A stretch of 7,537 nt of DNA, taken from positions 1-7,537 of the forward strand of contig JAJFHB010000361.1 of assembly GCA_021775795.1 (NCBI GenBank), written 5' to 3'. A model generated the notes under the pieces. It did not search any database, had not been told where the DNA came from, and was given only the letters and a program-made list of their open reading frames with translations. This document shows positions 1 through 6,934 of the stretch, one piece after another. The stretch comes from Hyphomicrobiales bacterium (GTDB lineage: Bacteria; Pseudomonadota; Alphaproteobacteria; Rhizobiales; JAJFHB01). Within the stretch, counting starts at the first letter, position 1. Each line of letters starts with the position of its first letter. The translations under genes and the position numbers were made by a program.

Positions 1-106
1 CGTTGCTGGTAATGCGAACGCTGTAACCCTGCCTCGACAAAGCCTGGTTTAAAACTGTCCGGATGGCAGCATCATCGTCAGCAATAAGAAGGGTCTGACC
101 GCTCAT
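1..106 (-). CDS. ntrC: Nitrogen regulation response regulator NtrC, N-terminal fragment (cut by window edge)
   Basis: Only the first 35 codons are present; the gene runs off the left edge. They read as the start of a CheY-like receiver domain: a hydrophobic beta strand (TLLIAD) leads into the acidic pocket residues D10-D12, followed by an amphipathic helix and GYSVR. The phosphoacceptor aspartate, AAA+ sigma-54 domain and Fis-type HTH would lie outside the window. NtrC is phosphorylated by NtrB and activates sigma-54 promoters of nitrogen assimilation genes. The ATG has an AGGAAGAG ribosome-binding sequence just upstream and lies 13 nt after the ntrB stop, so the two are almost certainly cotranscribed. 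Naming rests on this receiver start plus position directly after ntrB; the fragment alone would only say 'response regulator'. Confidence 0.88.
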   Translation of the reverse strand, partial: MSGQTLLIADDDAAIRTVLNQALSRQGYSVRITSN

Positions 107-119
107 TCTCTCTTCCTTA

Positions 120-1265
120 TTATTCTGCTGCCTGCGCGCCGGCGCTCATTGGCTTGGCTTGATACATCGGCAGCAACAAGCGGAAGGTCGTACGGTGATC
201 GTCAGAGTCACATTCGATTATACCGCCGTGATCCCGAACAACCTTTGCCACCAACGCGAGCCCAAGACCCTTACCGGTAGCTTTCGTGCTTACAAACGGA
301 TCAAACAGATGTTGCCGCATGTCTTCAGGAATGCCGCTGCCATTGTCGTGAATGCAGCACTCCAGGGGCAGTGCGACACGCTCATCCACACCGGGAACGG
401 TAAGTTTTATTCCCGGCCTGAAAGCCGTGGTTAAGAGTATTTCCCCAGCCGCCCCAAGATCGGCAACCGCCTCGGCGGCATTCTTGATCAGATTGAGAAA
501 CACCTGGATGAGCAGATCACGGTTGCCCGGAACATCTGGCAGCGAAGGATCATACTCCACGGCAATTCGGGTGTTACTTGCAAACCCGTTGGCCGCAATA
601 TTCTTCACCCGATCCAGCACCGCATGAATGTTTACAGGCTCCGGCGCTATGGGGCGATCATCCGAGAACACCTCCATCTGATCCACCAGACCACAAATGC
701 GATCACTTTCATCACAGATCAGTTGCGTCAGTTGCCTGTCATCTTCCGAGGCGCCCGTTTCCAGCAGTTGCGCTGCTCCGCGAATGCCGGAGAGCGGATT
801 TTTGATTTCATGCGCCAGCATTGCAGCCATTCCCGAAACAGAGCGCGCAGCGCCGCGATGGGTCAGTTGGCGGTCAATCTTTTGAGCCATTGCCCGGGGT
901 TGAACAGTTACGAGAACGCATCCCTCACGCTCTGAAAGTGCTGCCACATGCACATCAACCTGTTGTGGGCCGCCACTGCGGGGCGTTCCGATGTCGATGG
1001 AATATTCGTTTACGGATGCACCGTGAGACCGCACCGTTTCGACAAGAGACAATAACGGGCTGGCAAAGGGAACAAACTGTTCAAGTGTGCCCTTGCAAAG
1101 AAGGCTCGCCCCGGCTTGGAAAAAGCCTTCCGCAGCGCTGTTGGCAAACAAAATTCGATTGTCTGAAGCAAGCATAATGACGGGCATCGGCAACGCACCG
1201 ATCACAGCTTCCAGAATGACCCGCCGGCCATCTCCGGAGTTGGCGCTTTCAACGAAAGTGGTCAC
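120..1265 (-). CDS. ntrB: Nitrogen regulation sensor histidine kinase NtrB (GlnL)
   Basis: Cytoplasmic histidine kinase that phosphorylates NtrC when nitrogen is limiting and, bound by PII protein, acts as its phosphatase. Numbering from a possible TTG at 1277 (385 aa), a PAS-like sensor domain covers about residues 22-125. The H-box [16 protein letters not shown] follows with phospho-acceptor His156, then the N-box (N262, N266 in [10 protein letters not shown]), the G1 box DNGSGIPED (311-319), the F-box region (LFDPFVSTK) and the G2 box GKGLGL (335-340). No membrane segment is visible, as expected for NtrB. I prefer the GTG at 1265 (381 aa): it overlaps the dusB TGA as GTGA and has GAGG 4 nt upstream, whereas the TTG has no convincing ribosome-binding site. 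The four-base overlap implies translational coupling to dusB. All catalytic boxes look intact. The identification is firm; the start is less certain. Confidence 0.95.
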   Translation of the reverse strand: MTTFVESANSGDGRRVILEAVIGALPMPVIMLASDNRILFANSAAEGFFQAGASLLCKGTLEQFVPFASPLLSLVETVRSHGASVNEYSIDIGTPRSGGPQQVDVHVAALSEREGCVLVTVQPRAMAQKIDRQLTHRGAARSVSGMAAMLAHEIKNPLSGIRGAAQLLETGASEDDRQLTQLICDESDRICGLVDQMEVFSDDRPIAPEPVNIHAVLDRVKNIAANGFASNTRIAVEYDPSLPDVPGNRDLLIQVFLNLIKNAAEAVADLGAAGEILLTTAFRPGIKLTVPGVDERVALPLECCIHDNGSGIPEDMRQHLFDPFVSTKATGKGLGLALVAKVVRDHGGIIECDSDDHRTTFRLLLPMYQAKPMSAGAQAAE

Positions 1266-2275
1266 GCAGCCTCGCAATGCAGGGTCTGTTCGTTGTGAAA
1301 AGCCACAATACTGTTCAGGACAGACCGGTGATCATCATCCTGGCAAAAGCGTTTGCGCCACATGCGCGCTTCGTGAGGCTGCAGGTGCACACCACAGTCA
1401 ACAATCGAATCCACGTACCACCCAAGGTGTTTGCGGGCGCAACGATTGCCCTGCTCAATGCCGTAGTGACGCAGCATGTCTTCGTAGTGGGAATGCACCA
1501 GGGCGCCGCGCTGCTCGAGCGTCGGGGCAACAACATGTTCGCCTTGAGACCGGCGGGCGAGAATACCGGGCAACCAGGGGCGGCCATAGGCCCCTCTTCC
1601 GATCATCACACCAACCGCGCCTGATGCCTCAAGTGCACCGTCTAGAGATACGGAATCGACAACGTCCCCATTGACGATAACCGGGACATCCACCGCCTCG
1701 ACAACTTTCCGCACAAACCGCCAGTCGGACGTGCCTGTGTAAAACTGACAACGCGTGCGTCCGTGAACGGTGAGCATTTGAACGCCGGCATCAACAGCCC
1801 GCTTCGCCAGTTCCGGCGCATTTTTCGTATCATCGTCCCAGCCAAGTCGCATTTTAAGGGTCACGGGGACTTTGACCGCACCAATGGTAGCCTCAATCAG
1901 CTCAAGAGCATGGTCCAGATTCCTCATCAACGCCGAACCGGACTGACTACCCGTGACCTGTTTCGCCGGGCAGCCCATGTTGATATCGACAATATCTGCA
2001 CCAAGTGCTTCGGCAATCCGTGCACCCTCCGCCATCCAGTGGGTCTCACGACCGGCCAATTGCACAACCCCCAGAGCAGCGCCATCGTCAATTGTGGCGC
2101 GCCTTAGAACCGCTCCACTTTGGGATGCAAGCTCGGAACTGGCGATCATTTCCGTAACGACAAGCCCGGCACCGTAAGACGACGCCAGACGCCGAAAAGG
2201 TGCGTCCGTAATTCCAGACATGGGTGCCAGCAACACATTTGCAGGAAGCTGGTGAGGTCCGACTGTTATGCTCAT
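1262..2275 (-). CDS. dusB: tRNA-dihydrouridine synthase DusB (NifR3 family)
   Basis: FMN-dependent enzyme that reduces uridine to 5,6-dihydrouridine in the tRNA D-loop, using NADPH. The 337-aa length is normal for DusB. An FMN-binding TIM barrel begins with [15 protein letters not shown] (15-29). The catalytic cysteine is Cys102 in [12 protein letters not shown]; the family usually has KKVTGG here, so the KQVTGS variant is a small difference. Further DusB marks are MRLGWDD (142-148), HGRTRCQFY (171-179), the flavin phosphate-binding NGD (202-204) and [10 protein letters not shown] (225-234). The C-terminal helical tRNA-binding domain carries RKHLGWY (281-287). The gene heads the dusB-ntrB-ntrC transcription unit, which is why alphaproteobacterial literature calls it nifR3. 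No strong ribosome-binding site precedes the ATG, but [19 protein letters not shown] is the expected N terminus. It may have its own promoter in the gap facing ispDF. Confidence 0.95.
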   Translation of the reverse strand: MSITVGPHQLPANVLLAPMSGITDAPFRRLASSYGAGLVVTEMIASSELASQSGAVLRRATIDDGAALGVVQLAGRETHWMAEGARIAEALGADIVDINMGCPAKQVTGSQSGSALMRNLDHALELIEATIGAVKVPVTLKMRLGWDDDTKNAPELAKRAVDAGVQMLTVHGRTRCQFYTGTSDWRFVRKVVEAVDVPVIVNGDVVDSVSLDGALEASGAVGVMIGRGAYGRPWLPGILARRSQGEHVVAPTLEQRGALVHSHYEDMLRHYGIEQGNRCARKHLGWYVDSIVDCGVHLQPHEARMWRKRFCQDDDHRSVLNSIVAFHNEQTLHCEAA

Positions 2276-2336
2276 AGTTTAAGCAAACCAAACACTGCTC
2301 AAGGATTAGGCAAATGAGCAGATATTGACGCCCTCG

Positions 2337-2357
2337 GCAAGAGGCATTGCTTCTTGC
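2337..2357. repeat. Short hairpin/inverted repeat in the dusB-ispDF divergent gap
   Basis: Two 9-base arms, GCAAGAGGC and GCTTCTTGC, flank an ATT loop. All positions pair except one G-T, which would be a wobble in RNA read rightwards. No T-tract follows on either side, so it is not a typical intrinsic terminator. It lies 67 nt before the ispDF start and 61 nt before the dusB start, so it could be a 5' leader stem-loop for either gene or a protein-binding palindrome. The rest of the 149-bp gap shows no convincing promoter hexamers; the best are degenerate. Confidence 0.5.
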
Positions 2358-2424
2358 TCACGGCCCAATCTGCCTGTTAAAGCTCTGACCGACATATCTC
2401 AGTTTCAAGGTTGTTTCTGCAAAG

Positions 2425-3606
2425 ATGACAAATGCCGCCATCATTGTGGCCGCCGGGCGCGGCACACGCGCCGGAGGTGCCCTCCCCAAGCAGTATGCCG
2501 ATCTCGATGGCAAATGCGTGTTGACGCACACTGCGGAAGCTTTTGCGCATCACCCCGACATTGATCTCGTGCAAATTGTCATCCACCCTGACGACACAGA
2601 TGCCTGCCTTGGCGCCTGCGGCCACTTGAACCTTCTGCCTCCTGTTGCAGGTGGTGCAACAAGACAGGAATCTGTCCTCAATGGCCTTAACGCCTTATCC
2701 CAATTCACGCCCCATAGCGTCCTCATCCATGACGCTGCACGGCCCTTTGTTTCAAACGCTCTCATATCCCGCGTGCTGCAAGCCGTAGAGGAAACCGGCG
2801 GCGCTATTCCCGGCATTGCCGTCGCAGATACGCTGAAACGTGCGGAAAACGGCAAGATTGGCGAAACGGTCGACCGCACAGGACTGTTTGGTGCTCAAAC
2901 ACCACAGGGATTTGCCTTTGAAGCCATCCGCAGTGCGCACACGGATGCGGCCAACCACGGTGACATGTCACTTACAGATGATGCCGCTGTGGCTGAGCGT
3001 GCGGGCATGACCGTCTCCCTGGTCACAGGTGATCCCGAAAACCGAAAGCTCACCTCATCACACGACATTGATATGGCACGCAAACAAATGAGCCAGACAC
3101 GCAATATGAGCCTCCTCGATGTCCGCGTCGGGTACGGCTATGATGTTCATGCCTTCGAGCCTGGAGATCACGTTATCCTGTGCGGCATTGAAATTCCCCA
3201 TGACGCCCGCCTCAAGGGTCACTCAGATGCGGATGTCGGGCTACACGCTCTGACAGATGCCATTTACGGTTCGCTGGGTGAAGGTGACATCGGCCAGCAT
3301 TTCCCCCCCAGTGATCCGCAGTGGAAAGGCGCAAAATCCGACATCTTTCTCGCAGCTGCCGGCCGCCTTGGTGCAGAGCGGGGCGGCGTCATAGGTCATG
3401 TTGATGTGACACTTGTGTGCGAGCGCCCGAAGATCGGGCCGCATTCGGCTGCCATGCGCGAGGAGATCGGGCGCATTCTTGATCTGGATATAGGCAGAAT
3501 AAGCGTCAAGGCGACGACAAGCGAACAACTTGGGTTCACAGGCCGGGAGGAAGGCATTGCTGCCCACGCCACCGCAACGGTGAGATTGCCGTTGGAAGAA
3601 GTTTAG
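2425..3606 (+). CDS. ispDF: Bifunctional IspD/IspF: MEP cytidylyltransferase and MECDP synthase
   Basis: Performs two steps of the MEP isoprenoid pathway: IspD transfers CMP from CTP to MEP, and IspF cyclises CDP-ME-2-phosphate to 2-C-methyl-D-erythritol 2,4-cyclodiphosphate with loss of CMP. The IspD domain (about 1-225) has VAAGRGTRAGGALPKQY with R15 and K22, HDAARPFV (102-109), R151 and K208 in NRKLT, matching the known catalytic basic residues of E. coli IspD. The IspF domain (about 233-393) has the metal ligands D240 and H242 in YDVHAF and H274 in LHALTDA, then GEGDIGQHFPPSDP and TTSEQLGFTGREEGIA (364-379). Both active sites look complete. Fusion of the two enzymes is common in alphaproteobacteria. 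No clear ribosome-binding site precedes the ATG, and no in-frame start lies just upstream, so the start rests on the domain boundary. The cinA start is 7 nt downstream. Confidence 0.96.
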   Translation: MTNAAIIVAAGRGTRAGGALPKQYADLDGKCVLTHTAEAFAHHPDIDLVQIVIHPDDTDACLGACGHLNLLPPVAGGATRQESVLNGLNALSQFTPHSVLIHDAARPFVSNALISRVLQAVEETGGAIPGIAVADTLKRAENGKIGETVDRTGLFGAQTPQGFAFEAIRSAHTDAANHGDMSLTDDAAVAERAGMTVSLVTGDPENRKLTSSHDIDMARKQMSQTRNMSLLDVRVGYGYDVHAFEPGDHVILCGIEIPHDARLKGHSDADVGLHALTDAIYGSLGEGDIGQHFPPSDPQWKGAKSDIFLAAAGRLGAERGGVIGHVDVTLVCERPKIGPHSAAMREEIGRILDLDIGRISVKATTSEQLGFTGREEGIAAHATATVRLPLEEV

Positions 3607-3613
3607 GTTCAAG

Positions 3614-4120
3614 ATGTTCACAGAACGCACGCTCGAACTGGCAGACGACGTCCTCCAACGCTGTCGGACAAACGGCTATACAATTGTGACTGCTGAATCG
3701 TGCACAGGTGGTCTGATCGCGGCCTGCCTGACCGAGATTGCCGGTTCTTCAGACGTTGTGGATTGTGGGTTTGTGACTTACTCGAACGCTGCAAAGAGTT
3801 CCTACCTCAGTGTGCCTGCAGACATGATCGAGGTAAACGGTGCTGTGAGCGAACAGGTCGCCCGCGCAATGGCAGAAGGTGCCCGCGAACGCACCGGCTG
3901 CAAACTTTCTATCGCCGTTACAGGTGTTGCGGGGCCCGGCGGCGGAACACCAGACAAGCCTGTTGGCCTTGTCCACATCGCCTGTGCGCGCCATGAGAAA
4001 TCAACACTACATCGTCGATGTGATTTCGGCGACCAGGGACGCAGTACGATCAGGGCGCTAACGGTCCGCAGCGCCCTTGAACTGGCCATCGAGCAACTTT
4101 CGGGCAATATGTTGGCCTGA
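3614..4120 (+). CDS. cinA: CinA C-terminal domain protein (PncC-type nicotinamide-nucleotide amidase)
   Basis: Stand-alone CinA C-terminal domain (COG1546) of 168 aa. Characterised members deamidate nicotinamide mononucleotide to nicotinate mononucleotide, recycling the NMN released by DNA ligase into NAD. Family signatures are TAESCTGGL (26-34), containing the proposed nucleophile Ser29, GFVTYSN (52-58), AVSEQVARAMAEGAR (77-91) and the glycine-rich TGVAGPGGGTPDKPVGLV (103-120), then a C-terminal helix beginning RSTIRALTVRSALELA. The N-terminal molybdopterin-binding domain of longer CinA proteins is absent, which is usual in alphaproteobacteria. The ATG lies 7 nt after the ispDF stop, with AGG overlapping that stop serving as ribosome-binding site, so it is expected to be translated with ispDF. 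It ends 14 bp from the convergent SDR gene; I see no terminator in that gap. The older competence-damage name does not imply a competence role. Confidence 0.93.
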   Translation: MFTERTLELADDVLQRCRTNGYTIVTAESCTGGLIAACLTEIAGSSDVVDCGFVTYSNAAKSSYLSVPADMIEVNGAVSEQVARAMAEGARERTGCKLSIAVTGVAGPGGGTPDKPVGLVHIACARHEKSTLHRRCDFGDQGRSTIRALTVRSALELAIEQLSGNMLA

Positions 4121-4134
4121 CCGCCGTGCGAGCG

Positions 4135-4896
4135 TTATCCAGCCGTCGAACCTCCATCAATCTGGAAGGCCGCGCCAGTAACGAAGCGCGCCTCATTTGA
4201 GGCCAGGTACACGATAGCAGAGGCGATCTCTCCAGGAGTTCCAATACGTTTCAGCGCCGCGTAATCGATGAGCGCCTGTTCTTCTGCTGCAGGGTCATCC
4301 GCCTTTTCAATACCGTCGCGACGCACCATGTCCGTATCAATAAACCCCGGACAGACACAGTTTACCCGAACATCAGGAGCAAGCTCGAGTGCCATCGCCC
4401 GGGTCATGTTGACGACGCCACCTTTGGACGCGCAGTAAACGGTAAGCCTTGGATCACCAATCAGGCCCGCATCCGACGCGAGGTTGACGATATTGCCCTT
4501 GCTTTCACGCAGAGCGACCAAAGCCGCACGGACACAGAAAAAAGTGCCCTTCAGATTGACGTCGAGCGTCCGATCCCAGGCTGCTTCATCAAAATCTTCA
4601 ATGATCCCCGACTGGGCAACACCGGCGCTGTTCACCAGAACATCAAGACCGCCCAACATCTCAACCGCTGTGTTCACAACATTCTCGCAATCTGCCGCTT
4701 TGGAAATGTCACCGGGCGCTGCAAAAACCCTGTCACCACCACCCAGTGCCGCAGTTCCCGAAGCGGTACTCTCTGTTGTCCGTCCATTTACGGCAACCAG
4801 CGCACCCGCCTCCAGAAAGCTTTTAACGGCCGCTCGACCGATGCCCCGGGTTCCACCCGTAACCAACACCCGTTTGCCTGTGAAATCGATCTGCAT
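4135..4896 (-). CDS. Classical short-chain dehydrogenase/reductase (SDR), substrate unknown
   Basis: A 253-aa Rossmann-fold oxidoreductase of the classical SDR family. It shows the cofactor motif TGGTRGIG (13-20), GD with D63, the NSAG motif (89-92), and the full catalytic set N114, S141, Y154 and K158 (YCASK). PGFIDTDM (183-190) and the C-terminal TGAAFQIDGG are also typical. Arg17 inside the glycine motif and Arg39 after the second strand (NGRT) favour NADP(H) over NAD(H) by the known SDR sequence rules; this is inference. The start at 4896 is fixed by AGGGGAGG five bases upstream. A longer frame opening at 4968 would add 24 residues unlike an SDR N terminus and would bury that site. The gene is divergent from the methyltransferase and convergent with cinA. 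Fatty-acyl, sugar or alcohol substrates all remain possible; FabG is unlikely from context. Confidence 0.93.
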   Translation of the reverse strand: MQIDFTGKRVLVTGGTRGIGRAAVKSFLEAGALVAVNGRTTESTASGTAALGGGDRVFAAPGDISKAADCENVVNTAVEMLGGLDVLVNSAGVAQSGIIEDFDEAAWDRTLDVNLKGTFFCVRAALVALRESKGNIVNLASDAGLIGDPRLTVYCASKGGVVNMTRAMALELAPDVRVNCVCPGFIDTDMVRRDGIEKADDPAAEEQALIDYAALKRIGTPGEIASAIVYLASNEARFVTGAAFQIDGGSTAG

Positions 4897-4901
4897 GAAC
4901 G

Positions 4902-4909
4902 CCTCCCCT
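4902..4909 (-). promoter_or_regulatory. Ribosome-binding site of the SDR gene
   Basis: AGGGGAGG on the minus strand, five bases before the ATG at 4896. It is the strongest Shine-Dalgarno match near this gene and decides the start against the longer frame from 4968. Confidence 0.8.
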
Positions 4910-4951
4910 GAGATGACTTGCTGTGTGTTCTGCTGGAATTCTACATCGCTT

Positions 4952-4980
4952 TTGTCGATAACACTCACTCATATCGACGA
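4952..4980. promoter_or_regulatory. Inverted repeat, candidate operator between SDR and methyltransferase genes
   Basis: TTGTCGATA and TATCGACGA form 9-base arms separated by 11 nt, with eight of nine positions complementary and seven contiguous (4954-4960 with 4972-4978). Centre-to-centre arm spacing is 18 bp. It sits in the region shared by two divergent genes, 58 nt from the SDR ATG and 120 nt from the methyltransferase ATG. A minus-strand -10-like TAGAAT lies at 4943-4938, which would place the repeat over that promoter's -35 area, and the right arm overlaps a -35-like element facing the other way. This layout fits a repressor or activator operator controlling both genes. The regulator is unknown; the LysR and AraC genes to the right are candidates only by proximity. 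Confidence 0.45.
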
Positions 4981-5002
4981 CGCACTGGCGTGCAGTTATG
5001 CT
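4974..5002 (+). promoter_or_regulatory. Possible promoter of the methyltransferase gene
   Basis: TCGACG (4974-4979) and TATGCT (4997-5002) each match four of six consensus bases of a -35 and -10 element, with a 17-bp spacer. Transcription would start near 5009, leaving a leader of about 90 nt. The -35 overlaps the right arm of the inverted repeat. Hexamers this weak occur by chance, so this is tentative. Confidence 0.22.
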
Positions 5003-5087
5003 GAACTCAGCTCATTGTTGCTGGCAGGACGATTGCGCTGCGCCCGGAGCCGCATCCAGGGCAAAGTTTTACTTTTGTTGACGTGAT

Positions 5088-5093
5088 GGGAGG
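5088..5093 (+). promoter_or_regulatory. Ribosome-binding site of the methyltransferase gene
   Basis: GGGAGG seven bases before the ATG at 5101. It selects that start over the in-frame GTG at 5083 and ATG at 5086, because the latter overlaps the site itself. Confidence 0.8.
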
Positions 5094-5100
5094 TGTGAAG

Positions 5101-5889
5101 ATGAGTAACGAACAGCACGAAATCGAATATACAGACAGCTTCGTAGGTGCGATTGAACTCGTCTGGGGTGATGGGTTCTTATCTCCCGGCGGCGAAGATG
5201 AAATTACCCTCTTTCTCGAAGGTCTGAATATTAGCGGCAAGGAAGTCCTCGATGTCGGATCGGGCACAGGTGGGTGTGATGTCGTTCTTGTGCGTACCCA
5301 TGGTGCGGGACACGTTCTGGGCGTTGATGTTGAACAGCCGGTGATTGATCGCAGCATCGCGCGTGCTGAAGAACTCGGTCTTTCCGACCGTATCTCCTAT
5401 CAAAAGGTGGAACCTGGCCCCTTCCCCTTTGAGGATGAGAGCTTCGATGTCGTTTTCAGCAAAGACGCCATGATCCATATAGAAGACAAAGCCAGTCTGT
5501 TCGCTGAAGTAATCCGCGTTTTGAGGCCCGGTGGTTTTTTCGTGGCAAGTGACTGGATGCGCCGCGATGAACTTGCCCCCGGACCGGAGATACAAAACTG
5601 GCTCGACATTGTCGGCCTCACCTTCGGTATGCATTCGCCGCCGCACTACGTCGAGGCGCTCGAACTTGCAGGGTTTCAGGGTGTGGAGACGCGAGATCGT
5701 AACGAATTTCTGGTGAACGCCCTGAGAGCCGACTTCGAACTACTGTCTGGTGAAGGCCGGGATGAACTCATCCGCCGGACGGGGCCCGAAGCTCAACACT
5801 TCATCGATGTCTGGTCGGCCGCATTGAAAGCTGCAGAAAGCGGCGAACTGCGTCCGTGCCACCTGCGGGGTTTCAAACCGTCAGCATGA
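5101..5889 (+). CDS. SAM-dependent methyltransferase, phosphoethanolamine N-methyltransferase-like
   Basis: Soluble class I methyltransferase of 262 aa. SAM motif I is VLDVGSGTGG (49-58), an acidic residue after strand 2 is in GVDVE (74-78), and the later motifs are FDVVFSKDAMIHI (115-127) and LRPGG (141-145). Similarity to the compact PMT enzymes of choline synthesis (Plasmodium type, about 266 aa) runs the whole length: EYTD (9-12), WGDGFLSPGG (22-31), SKDAMIHIEDKASLF and a C-terminal GFKP. Aligned from memory, the PMT catalytic Tyr19 and His132 correspond to Tyr10 and His126, and Asp128 to Asp122. The residues that contact the phosphobase (Tyr27, Arg179, Tyr181, Lys247) appear as Ile18, Leu172, Phe174 and Ala241. 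The substrate is therefore probably a related amine rather than phosphoethanolamine itself; this is inference. The gene is divergent from the SDR gene, and I chose the ATG at 5101 by its ribosome-binding site. Confidence 0.88.
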   Translation: MSNEQHEIEYTDSFVGAIELVWGDGFLSPGGEDEITLFLEGLNISGKEVLDVGSGTGGCDVVLVRTHGAGHVLGVDVEQPVIDRSIARAEELGLSDRISYQKVEPGPFPFEDESFDVVFSKDAMIHIEDKASLFAEVIRVLRPGGFFVASDWMRRDELAPGPEIQNWLDIVGLTFGMHSPPHYVEALELAGFQGVETRDRNEFLVNALRADFELLSGEGRDELIRRTGPEAQHFIDVWSAALKAAESGELRPCHLRGFKPSA

Positions 5890-5913
5890 ACCTTGGCAAT
5901 GCTGATGCATTTT
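5879..5913 (+). terminator. Possible terminator after the methyltransferase gene
   Basis: TCAGCAT (5881-5887) pairs perfectly with ATGCTGA (5899-5905) around an 11-nt loop, extendable by a G-T and a C-G pair to 5879 and 5907. TGCATTTT follows, giving four T residues after the stem. The methyltransferase stop codon begins in the left arm. The stem is short and the T-run weak, so termination would be inefficient. The right arm could alternatively pair with CAGCAT at 5924-5929. The rest of the 100-bp gap up to the lysR stop shows nothing else. Confidence 0.35.
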
Positions 5914-5989
5914 CCCTCCACAACAGCATCGCGTTGCCTGACAGCTCTCTTGCAACTCGATTGGATGGGAAGAACCCTTACCAGAATTG

Positions 5990-6910
5990 TTACGCACAGA
6001 TCCTTGCAACAGATGCGAGGCTTTCCCGAAGCGCCGGCATGGCAAAATCCAAAAACGCCTGCACTTTTTGCGGCACACGTCGGGTCTTTGGATAGACCAG
6101 GTTCACAGGCGCCGGATCGATCTCGAAATCACGCAGAACCAGTTCCAAGTCACCTGAAGCAACGTGGCGGGCCACCTGATATGAGTATAATTGCGCCAGA
6201 CCACATCCTTGATGGGCGGAGTCCACAACACCCTCTGCTGAATTCAGGAGTAACCTTGAATTGACAAGGACTTCCTGAGATTTCCCGGATGCTGTTTTGA
6301 ACGCCCAGGGATACTGGCTTCCTGTTCGCGAAAAGGTAATGCACTGGTGGCCTTTTGCTTCGCTGGGGATCAGCGGGCGGCCATTCTCCCGGATATAGGA
6401 TGGGCTTGCACAAACAACATTCCGCACAGTTCCCGCCTCCATGAGGTTCATCGAGCTTACGGATATCTTTCCAATCCTGATCGCAAGGTCGATGTGGTCC
6501 TCGGGAAGATCCAGCAACTGATTGCGAGTTGACAATAAACGAACCTCTATTTCCGGATGAAGACGCATAAAATCATTGACGATAGGGAGCACGTGAAATT
6601 GGCCGAACATGGATGGAGCCGTAATAGACAGGAGTCCCGTTGCACGCTGGTACTCGCCCGAGGCTCGCTGGTCTGCAGTGTCGACATCCTCCAGAATTTT
6701 CCTGACATCTTCGTAATAACGGCTGCCCGTTTCAGTCACCGTGACCTTGCGCGTCGACCGCGCCAGCAACTGGACTCCCAACTCACTCTCCAGCTCGGAT
6801 ACTTTGCGACACACAGTCGGTAGTGGCTTGCATAGTGTTCTCGAGGCCGCCGAAAAACCCTGAGCATCAACCACGGCAATAAAAACACGCATTGCGTCCA
6901 GGCGATCCAT
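5990..6910 (-). CDS. LysR-family transcriptional regulator
   Basis: A 306-aa regulator of standard LTTR length. Residues 1-60 form the winged HTH: FIAVVDAQGFSAASRTL, then PLPTVCRKVSELESELGVQLLARSTRKVTVTETG. A linker helix (about 64-90) and an effector-binding periplasmic-binding-protein-like domain follow (about 91-295), starting GLLSITAPSMFGQFHVLPIV, with DLAIRIG (141-147) and GCGLAQLYSYQV. The pattern resembles the CrgA-like LTTR branch, but the inducer cannot be inferred. GGAGGG lies five bases before the ATG at 6910, fixing the start. It is convergent with the methyltransferase gene and divergent from the AraC-type gene. LTTRs often control a divergent neighbour, so the AraC gene is a likely target, along with itself; control of the SDR/methyltransferase pair is only a possibility. 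Confidence 0.93.
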   Translation of the reverse strand: MDRLDAMRVFIAVVDAQGFSAASRTLCKPLPTVCRKVSELESELGVQLLARSTRKVTVTETGSRYYEDVRKILEDVDTADQRASGEYQRATGLLSITAPSMFGQFHVLPIVNDFMRLHPEIEVRLLSTRNQLLDLPEDHIDLAIRIGKISVSSMNLMEAGTVRNVVCASPSYIRENGRPLIPSEAKGHQCITFSRTGSQYPWAFKTASGKSQEVLVNSRLLLNSAEGVVDSAHQGCGLAQLYSYQVARHVASGDLELVLRDFEIDPAPVNLVYPKTRRVPQKVQAFLDFAMPALRESLASVARICA

Positions 6911-6934
6911 TCAGCCCTCCACCAAATGAGACAA

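Noticed and set aside
1266..1277. TTG start for ntrB at 1277
   Set aside because: It lacks a ribosome-binding site; the GTG overlapping the dusB stop has GAGG upstream. Not fully excluded.
2276..2424. NtrC-binding or sigma-54 promoter sites in the dusB-ispDF gap
   Set aside because: No TGCAC-N5-GTGCA-like pair and no GG-N10-GC element with the right context was found.
3241..3630. Minus-strand open frame of about 129 codons opposite the IspF domain
   Set aside because: It is antisense to a fully conserved enzyme domain, with no independent evidence of coding.
4897..4968. 24-residue N-terminal extension of the SDR from an ATG at 4968
   Set aside because: The residues do not resemble an SDR N terminus, the extension would run through the inverted repeat, and a strong AGGGGAGG sits just before the ATG at 4896.
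4484..5086. Plus-strand open frame of about 200 codons opposite the SDR gene
   Set aside because: It is antisense to an intact SDR with a complete catalytic set; its Ser/Arg/Pro-rich product has no recognisable motif.
5010..5087. SAM- or SAH-responsive riboswitch in the methyltransferase leader
   Set aside because: A riboswitch before a SAM enzyme was considered, but the leader lacks the conserved cores of the SAM-II, SAH and SAM/SAH classes as I know them; only a weak AT-rich dyad (AAAGT-TTT-ACTTT) is present.
5083..5100. GTG/ATG starts for the methyltransferase at 5083 and 5086
   Set aside because: The GGGAGG site lies within this stretch and is correctly spaced for the ATG at 5101.
5179..5646. 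Minus-strand open frame of about 155 codons opposite the methyltransferase
   Set aside because: It is a shadow of a clear methyltransferase gene and has no ribosome-binding site or recognisable domain.
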